44,934 nucleotides of DNA from an uncultured Bacillota bacterium (GTDB lineage: Bacteria; Bacillota; Clostridia; Lachnospirales; Lachnospiraceae), in contig CATWQE010000021.1 of assembly GCA_958352855.1 (NCBI GenBank), forward strand, positions 1 to 44,934, read 5' to 3'. The position numbers and the translations under genes are program-made. Shown here in pieces: positions 39,360-44,934 of the stretch. Within the stretch, counting starts at the first letter, position 1, and every line of letters starts with the position of its first letter. Below the pieces are notes generated by a model, which had not been told where the DNA came from, did not search any database, and was given only the letters and a program-made list of their open reading frames with translations.

Positions 39360-41447
39360 ATGGTGAGAACATTTTATGAACACGTTGTAAAACACAGGAA
39401 AAGTATCTTGATTTTTTTCCTGTTATTTACAGTGGTGTGTGGATTTCTAAAGAATATGGTAGCTGTCAATTATGACATGAATGACTATTTGCCGGAAGAT
39501 GCGAAATCTACAGTTGCCTTAAACTTGATGGAACAGGAGTTTGACGGAGGAATCCCCAATGCGCGTGTCATGGTGAAAGACGTATCCATACCGGAAGCTT
39601 TGGAGTATAAAGAAAAATTAAAAGAAGTAGACGGTGTCACAGAAGTGACCTGGTTGGATGATGCGGTGGATATAACCGTTCCGCTGGATACGTTAGATCA
39701 GGATACTGTAGAACCTTATTATACAGACCGCAATGCTTTATTTACGGTGACCATACAGGAAGAAAGCAGGATACAGGCGGTGAAAGATATACGCGAAATC
39801 ATAGGCGATGAGAATGCAATGTCCGGAAGTGCGGTTTCTACAGCGACAGCAACAACAAATACCGTATCAGAAATTATGAAAATAACAGCGATAGCAGTGG
39901 CGTTTGTCCTTTTCATCTTGATTTTGACAACCGGATCATGGGCGGAACCGTTTATTGTACTCCTTGGTCTTGGAGTGGCAATCATTATTAACGGAGGAAC
40001 CAATTTGATTTTTGGTGAAATTTCTTTCGTGACTAATGCAGCAGGAAGTGTTTTACAGTTGGCGGTATCTCTTGATTATTCTGTGTTTTTGATTCACCGG
40101 TTTGAAGAATGTAGGAAAGGAACAACAGATGAGAAAGAGGCCATGATCGAAGCACTCTGCAAATCTACCAATTCCATTTTGTCAAGTGGTTTGACAACGG
40201 TAATCGGTTTTGTAGCGCTCATTTTTATGAGATTTCAGATTGGACCGGATCTGGGACTGGCATTGGCAAAAGGAATTGCATTGAGTTTGATTATTGTTTT
40301 TGTTTTTATGCCTTCGTTAATCCTGACTTCCTATAAAATTTTGGACAAAACGCGACATCGCCCATTTGTACCTGATTTTAAAAAATTTGGAATATTTGTA
40401 AATAAAGTAACAGTGCCGATGGTCTGTGTGTTCCTTGTAGTGCTTGTTCCGTCCTATCTGGCTTCTAATGCCAATGACTATAATTATGGCTCCTCTCAAA
40501 TATTCGGTAAAGAAACAAAACTGGGATATGATATTGCGGAGATTGAAGAGGTATTTGGACAGCGAGATACTTATGTACTGTTGGTACCTTGTGGAGATAC
40601 AGCAACAGAAACAGAATTGTCGAATGCGTTGAAAGAATTTCCGCAGGTCGACAGTATCATTTCCTATGTAGATTTGGCGGGGGCAGAGATTCCAGTGGAA
40701 TATTTGGATCAAGATACATTATCGAAGTTAATGAGTGACCATTACAGCCGAATGGTTTTGTCGGTGGATGCTGCTTATGAAGGAGAAGAAACATTCACCC
40801 TTGTGGAAGATATCCGGGATACTGCGGAAGAATTTTATCCGGGAAACTGGTATCTGGCAGGAGAAGGAATTAGTACCTATGATTTGATGGATACGGTAAC
40901 GGCTGATATGTTTAAGGTAAATATGGTAGCAATTGCTGCGGTGTTCCTGGTACTGTTATTTACTATGAAATCCATTTCTCTTCCGGTCATTTTGGTATTG
41001 AGCATTGAAACTGCAATATGGATTAATCTGTCTTGCCCGTATTTTATGAATCAGAGAATTTTTTATATCGCATACCTGATTATAAGCTCCATACAGCTTG
41101 GAGCAACGGTAGACTATGCGATATTGATGACAGACAGATACAAAGAAAATCGACAAATGTTGGAAAAAAAGGCTGCGCTGCGTCAGACTATTTCAGATGT
41201 TACGGTATCGATTATTACATCTGGTATAGTTCTTACCGTAGTAGGGTTATTGCTTGGATATATTTCGACAAATCAGCTTTTGGCACAGTTGGGAATCTTT
41301 ATTGGAAGAGGCGCAATTTTTTCTTTACTTATTGTATTATTTGTTCTTCCGGGGTTGTTGTGCCTATGCGATAAGCTGGTAACAAAAGAAAAGAGAGACA
41401 GAAAAAATAGAAATAAAGTGAGAACGATTCACAAGGAGGTAGATTGA
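39360..41447 (+). CDS. MMPL/RND-family exporter
   Basis: This membrane transporter of 695 residues is of the MMPL kind, which exports lipids, peptides or hydrophobic compounds using the proton gradient. An N-terminal helix (about 15-32) is followed by an outer domain (33-170), five to six helices, a second outer domain (about 365-510) and a second helical bundle. The MMPL core motifs occur in both halves: SLDYSVFLIHRFEE and GATVDYAILMTDRY, each with an Asp-Tyr pair in helix 4-like position. GAGAAGGAG precedes the ATG. It is followed by a secreted coiled-coil protein, so the two probably act as one machine; the cargo is unknown. Confidence 0.93.
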   Translation: MVRTFYEHVVKHRKSILIFFLLFTVVCGFLKNMVAVNYDMNDYLPEDAKSTVALNLMEQEFDGGIPNARVMVKDVSIPEALEYKEKLKEVDGVTEVTWLDDAVDITVPLDTLDQDTVEPYYTDRNALFTVTIQEESRIQAVKDIREIIGDENAMSGSAVSTATATTNTVSEIMKITAIAVAFVLFILILTTGSWAEPFIVLLGLGVAIIINGGTNLIFGEISFVTNAAGSVLQLAVSLDYSVFLIHRFEECRKGTTDEKEAMIEALCKSTNSILSSGLTTVIGFVALIFMRFQIGPDLGLALAKGIALSLIIVFVFMPSLILTSYKILDKTRHRPFVPDFKKFGIFVNKVTVPMVCVFLVVLVPSYLASNANDYNYGSSQIFGKETKLGYDIAEIEEVFGQRDTYVLLVPCGDTATETELSNALKEFPQVDSIISYVDLAGAEIPVEYLDQDTLSKLMSDHYSRMVLSVDAAYEGEETFTLVEDIRDTAEEFYPGNWYLAGEGISTYDLMDTVTADMFKVNMVAIAAVFLVLLFTMKSISLPVILVLSIETAIWINLSCPYFMNQRIFYIAYLIISSIQLGATVDYAILMTDRYKENRQMLEKKAALRQTISDVTVSIITSGIVLTVVGLLLGYISTNQLLAQLGIFIGRGAIFSLLIVLFVLPGLLCLCDKLVTKEKRDRKNRNKVRTIHKEVD

Positions 41448-41448
41448 A

Positions 41449-43623
41449 ATGGAAAAAATTAATGCAAAAAGAGGAATGTCTATCTTATTGACCGCAACAA
41501 TGGTAACGTCCATGTTTCCGGTATCTGTACTGGCAGCAGAACAGAATACAGAAAAAGAGGAAGTTGTCTATGTCAATCTGAATGAAAATGGTGAAGTAAA
41601 AGAAATCAATGTGGTGAATATTTTTGATACAGAGAAAAAAGGGAAAATTGTTGATTATGGGGATTATGAGAGTACCCGTAATATGACTACAACAGATGAA
41701 ATTAATAGCAGCGGTGATGAAATAAAAATCAATGCTTCAAAAGAAAAATTATATTACGAAGGGAAATTGAAAAGCACAGAAATGCCATGGAAAATAGAAG
41801 TGAATTATTATATGGATGGCAAAGAATATTCTGCGGAGGAACTGAAAGGTAAAGACGGAAAAGTAAGGATTACCATCAGTATTAAGGAAAACGAAACGTA
41901 TAAAGGAAATTTTTATGATAGTTATGCGTTACAGACTTCCCTATCACTGGATACGGATAAATTTAAAAATATTGAGGCACCGGATGCAACCATTGCCAAT
42001 GTAGGAAAAAATAAGCAGCTTACATATACTATTTTACCGGGAAAAGGGGCAGATATTGAAATGAATGCCGATGTAACAGGATTTGAGTTAGATGGAATTT
42101 CTATAAATGCAATCCCGTTAAATTTGAATGTGGAAGTAGATGATGAAGAACTTATGGATCAAGTGGATGAATTGCTGGAGGCCATTGAAAAAGTGGATGA
42201 CGGAACAGGAGAAGTGAAAGACGGCGTATCCGAATTAAAAGAGGGAGCAGAAAGTGAATTGCAAAGTGGTGTGCAGAATCTTGACCAGGGAGCAGCACAG
42301 CTCCAAAGTGGTGCAGGGGCATTGGAAAGTGGCGGTGAAACGCTGACATCCGGATCAAAGGCATTATCGGAAGGTGCAACTTACTTGGATAGCGGAATCC
42401 AAAGCTTGAATAGTGGAATCAATCAGGTACAGGCGGGATTGGATGCTTTAAACAACAATTCGGGAGAGCTTACAGAAGGCTCTGAAAAAATGAAAAATGC
42501 ATTGGAACAATTACAGACTGCTTTGAATGGGGTTTCCCTTTCGGCGGAAGAACTACAGAAATTGTCGGAGTCTTCCTCTGCAATCAAAACAGGGATCGAC
42601 ACGCTTGCTGCGGGAACTGCGAATCTCCAAGCACAATTAAATTTTGAAGCTTATAAAGCGGTGATGGCACAAAATGGAGTAGATATTGATGCCCTGCAAT
42701 CTGGCAATGCACAGGCGATTGATTCTCTTAACAGTTTACTCGGTCAGGTTACAACTTACGAAAAGATGTTAAATAATATGGGAATATCTACAGATGCAAT
42801 TGCACCAATTGAAAACCAGTGTATAGCTCTTGCAAATCAGTTGATTACCTTATTGAATGGAAATAATGCGGCAATTGGGGGGATGGAGAGTTATTTAGAT
42901 GGAGTACAGCAGGGAGCGGCAAGTCTCACACAAGGTGCGGAAGAACTGCAAACAAATTACAGTAATTTTGATACAGCAATTTACACACTTGTGAATACAT
43001 TGACAGATTTGGTTTATCAGATGACAGAGTTAAAAGATGCGGTCAATGCGTTGGTTGAAGAATATGGAAAGCTAGATGAAGGTCTGAATTCCTATACAGA
43101 TGGAGTGGCACAAGTGGTTGCAGGATATGAACAGCTTTCGGAAGGGGCGGGAGATCTGGCAGAAGGAAGCAGTACCTTGAAAAATGGAAGTAATTCTATG
43201 TATGAAGGAACGGAGGAGCTGCTGAATGGAATTGTAGAATTGTATGATGCCACAGGTACGCTGAAGGACGGAACTGGAAAATTAGACGAAGGTGTTGCAG
43301 AATTTATTGCCGGAATCAGTACTCTTTATGATGGTACGGAAGAACTGAAGGATGGAACAGAAGAACTGAAAACAAAAACTTCTGATGCAGATACAGAGAT
43401 TGAGGATAAAGTGGATGAATTGTTGGATACTGTTTCTGGAGGGAATACAGAACTCACTTCTTTTGTATCAGAAAAAAATACAAATATAGATAAGGTACAG
43501 TTTGTAATAAAAACAGCGGGTATTACAGAAGATGAGACAGAAGAAGTTGTAGAAACAGAGGATGCTTCTATGAATGTATGGGAAAAATTTCTGGATTTAT
43601 TCGGTCTGTATAAGAAAAATTAA
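41449..43623 (+). CDS. Secreted coiled-coil rod protein, YhgE/Pip-like repeat region
   Basis: A 724-residue protein with a signal peptide (basic start, hydrophobic stretch, VSVLAAEQ cleavage region near residue 28). A beta-rich N-terminal part (30-230) leads to a long alpha-helical region (about 235-680) of heptad-like units such as ALESGGETLTSGSKALSEG and TLKDGTGKLDEGVAEF, as in the outer regions of YhgE/Pip proteins. It ends with WEKFLDLFGLYKKN. No C-terminal anchor or LPxTG is seen. AAGGAGG precedes the ATG, one base after the MMPL stop. It may form a stalk or wall-spanning partner of the exporter; this is inference. Confidence 0.85.
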   Translation: MEKINAKRGMSILLTATMVTSMFPVSVLAAEQNTEKEEVVYVNLNENGEVKEINVVNIFDTEKKGKIVDYGDYESTRNMTTTDEINSSGDEIKINASKEKLYYEGKLKSTEMPWKIEVNYYMDGKEYSAEELKGKDGKVRITISIKENETYKGNFYDSYALQTSLSLDTDKFKNIEAPDATIANVGKNKQLTYTILPGKGADIEMNADVTGFELDGISINAIPLNLNVEVDDEELMDQVDELLEAIEKVDDGTGEVKDGVSELKEGAESELQSGVQNLDQGAAQLQSGAGALESGGETLTSGSKALSEGATYLDSGIQSLNSGINQVQAGLDALNNNSGELTEGSEKMKNALEQLQTALNGVSLSAEELQKLSESSSAIKTGIDTLAAGTANLQAQLNFEAYKAVMAQNGVDIDALQSGNAQAIDSLNSLLGQVTTYEKMLNNMGISTDAIAPIENQCIALANQLITLLNGNNAAIGGMESYLDGVQQGAASLTQGAEELQTNYSNFDTAIYTLVNTLTDLVYQMTELKDAVNALVEEYGKLDEGLNSYTDGVAQVVAGYEQLSEGAGDLAEGSSTLKNGSNSMYEGTEELLNGIVELYDATGTLKDGTGKLDEGVAEFIAGISTLYDGTEELKDGTEELKTKTSDADTEIEDKVDELLDTVSGGNTELTSFVSEKNTNIDKVQFVIKTAGITEDETEEVVETEDASMNVWEKFLDLFGLYKKN

Positions 43624-43660
43624 AGTATCTGGCAAAGTTGAGAAAAAGAATATATTTTGA

Positions 43661-43710
43661 AAAAAGCAACTCTATGAATTTTGAGTATTGAAATCATAGA
43701 GTTGTTTTTT
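43661..43710. terminator. Bidirectional terminator after the MMPL operon
   Basis: Bases 43661-43677 pair with 43694-43710 over 17 positions (core CAACTCTATGA with TCATAGAGTTG) flanked by A and T runs. It serves the coiled-coil gene on the plus strand and the nuclease gene on the minus strand. Confidence 0.92.
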
Positions 43711-43712
43711 AT

Positions 43713-44741
43713 TTATATGTTTTCTTTTTGCTTCCATTCATTCAAAACAGCTTCTACTTGTGCAATAAGCTGTTCTTTATTTGGAATATAGGAAACGTAC
43801 CGGGAAGCGAAGATATTATTTGACAGCCCGCCGAGCGCATATTCCGCAGCTACACTGTCTTTGTCCGTACAAAGGATAATGCCGATTGGCGGGTTATCGT
43901 GTTCATCATTTACTTCTGCGGCATAATAATTCAGATACATATTAAGCTGCCCGGCTGCTTCCGGTGTGAGCTTGGTTGTTTTTAATTCAATCAGCACATA
44001 CGCCCGGAGGATTTTATTATAAAAAACCATATCCACATAGTAGTGCGTATTGTTAAGGGTAATTCGTTGCTGCGTTCCAACGAACATAAAGCCGCGTCCC
44101 AACTCCAACAGGAATTTTTCTATTTGAGCGACCAGTGCTTTTTCAAGGTCACTTTCAAGCATTGGCTTATTTTCCGGCACACCCAAAAATTCAAATACAT
44201 ACGGGTCTTTGATTATATCAAGGGGCGTTGCCATTTCAATTCCCTTTTCCGCAAGGGAAAGCACCGTTTCTTTATTTGCTTTACCCTCTGATAATAAAAG
44301 TCTTTCATAGAGTGATGTGGAAATCTGCCGTTTTAATTCGCGTACCGACCACCCGGAATTAACGGTTTCTTTTTCGTAGAAGCTGCGCTTATCCGCGTCG
44401 GAAATCGTCAAAAGCTCACAATAATGCGACCATGACAATTTAACAGACACTGTCTGTTGAATTTGATAGCATTGATAAAATCGACGCATAAATTGAAGAT
44501 TGGAAACTGAAAATCCTTTTCCGAACTCTTTTGTCAATTCTTTAGAAAGCTGCTTTAAGGTCTGCTTCCCGTAGTCTGCCCGTTCTTGATTTTCCTGCTC
44601 ATGTTCTACAATGATTTTTCCGATATTCCAGTAGGTAGACAAAAGCTCTGTATTCACCTGTATTGCTACACACTGACGTGCGCTTTGCAAAATTTCTCTA
44701 ATCTCATTCATCATAGAATTAGTATATGTTAAATCGTTCAA
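43713..44741 (-). CDS. DUF1016 / YhcG-type PDDEXK nuclease
   Basis: The 342-residue protein has the DUF1016 N-terminal domain (YWNIGKIIVEHEQENQERAD, then GKGFSVSNLQFMRRFYQ and LSWSHYCELLTI) and a C-terminal PD-(D/E)XK nuclease domain: FMFVGTQQRITLNNTHYYVD with the conserved Asp, and YVLIELKTTKLTPEAAGQLN with the E-x-K pair. The family is often found in restriction-modification islands, phage defence regions and mobile elements, but its role is not settled. Translation starts at a TTG (44739-44741) behind AAAGGGG at 8 bases. It stands next to the cut-off end of another gene on the same strand. Confidence 0.92.
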   Translation of the reverse strand: MNDLTYTNSMMNEIREILQSARQCVAIQVNTELLSTYWNIGKIIVEHEQENQERADYGKQTLKQLSKELTKEFGKGFSVSNLQFMRRFYQCYQIQQTVSVKLSWSHYCELLTISDADKRSFYEKETVNSGWSVRELKRQISTSLYERLLLSEGKANKETVLSLAEKGIEMATPLDIIKDPYVFEFLGVPENKPMLESDLEKALVAQIEKFLLELGRGFMFVGTQQRITLNNTHYYVDMVFYNKILRAYVLIELKTTKLTPEAAGQLNMYLNYYAAEVNDEHDNPPIGIILCTDKDSVAAEYALGGLSNNIFASRYVSYIPNKEQLIAQVEAVLNEWKQKENI

Positions 44742-44773
44742 GATTATCGCCCCTTTCCAAATGTATTGAAATC

Positions 44774-44802
44774 AGTATAGCATAAAAAGGACTGCGTTTC
44801 TA
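44774..44802 (-). promoter_or_regulatory. Promoter of the DUF1016 nuclease gene
   Basis: On the minus strand an extended -10, TGCTATACT (core 44774-44779), with a poor -35 TAGAAA 17 bases upstream (44797-44802). The extended TG compensates for the weak -35. Confidence 0.5.
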
Positions 44803-44814
44803 TAAGACAAAATT

Positions 44815-44934
44815 TTATTCCCGTTCCTTTTCTTTGTCCCGTTCCGGCTCTTTTTCCAGTCTTAAAATACTGTCTATGTTCGGGAGTTTGACAGTTGAAT
44901 ATCGAAAAAAGTACTCGCAGGCCGCATAAAGCCT
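44815..44934 (-). CDS. C-terminal end of a gene cut by the window edge
   Basis: An open frame on the minus strand enters from the right edge and stops at 44815-44817. The last 39 codons include RLYAACEYFFRYSTVKLPNI and end with a charged tail EPERDKEKERE. Such Lys/Glu/Arg tails are frequent in mobile-element relaxase-type proteins, but the visible part is too short to name. Confidence 0.5.
   Translation of the reverse strand, partial: RLYAACEYFFRYSTVKLPNIDSILRLEKEPERDKEKERE

Overview
The window looks like chromosomal DNA of a low-to-mid GC spore-forming Clostridia, most likely a Lachnospiraceae (possibly Blautia-like; this is inference from gene content and style, no 16S is present). Supporting signs are consensus sigma-A promoters (TTGNNN-17-TATAAT, many with extended TGn), strong AGGAGG-type ribosome sites, many ATGA stop-start overlaps, a MurE with a DNPR meso-DAP motif, a PrkC/PrpC kinase-phosphatase pair and a CwlC-like sporulation-type amidase.

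Layout. 0.1-1.5 kb: L,D-transpeptidase. 1.5-9.1 kb: a glycerol-3-phosphate (G3P) locus: the antiterminator GlpP, an intrinsic terminator that it probably controls, then a three-subunit G3P dehydrogenase-like set (FAD protein with a BFD-like Fe-S domain, NAD/FAD oxidoreductase, DUF1667 Cys protein) and a HAD-IIA phosphatase, followed by sfsA, mutY and a GT2 glycosyltransferase. 9.2-12.6 kb (minus): lipid turnover genes (PAP2 phosphatase, glycerophosphodiester phosphodiesterase, diacylglycerol kinase-like) and a CwlC-like amidase. 12.7-17.1 kb: a small membrane-anchored protein, then modABC and a MoeA-like molybdopterin-binding protein. 17.1-17.3 kb: a 196-nt nested hairpin with the topology of 6S RNA. 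17.3-18.1 kb (minus): small alarmone synthetase. 18.2-21.9 kb: DUF5685 protein, Cys-tailed J-domain protein, membrane protein, tRNA-dihydrouridine synthase, and a frameshifted YczE/YitT-type membrane protein. 21.9-34.9 kb: a long housekeeping run murE-priA-def-fmt-rsmB-rlmN-prpC-prkC, a very long hairpin, then rsgA-rpe-thiN. This run joins wall precursor synthesis, replication restart, initiation-Met metabolism, rRNA modification and Ser/Thr phosphorylation signalling.

35.0-44.9 kb is accessory in character and looks more AT-rich by eye: an ArsR-type regulator, two tiny membrane proteins, an array of about 30-bp degenerate repeats at a 51-52 bp period that switches orientation in the middle, a stretch resembling recombinase arm sites, then a TetR regulator divergent from a four-gene operon (cytidylate-kinase-like protein, 102-aa unknown, MMPL exporter, secreted coiled-coil rod protein). 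A DUF1016/PDDEXK nuclease and the cut-off end of another gene follow on the minus strand. The best candidates for something undescribed are the 6S-like RNA, the two-orientation repeat array, the TetR/MMPL/coiled-coil export cluster and the DUF5685/J-protein/membrane-protein operon.
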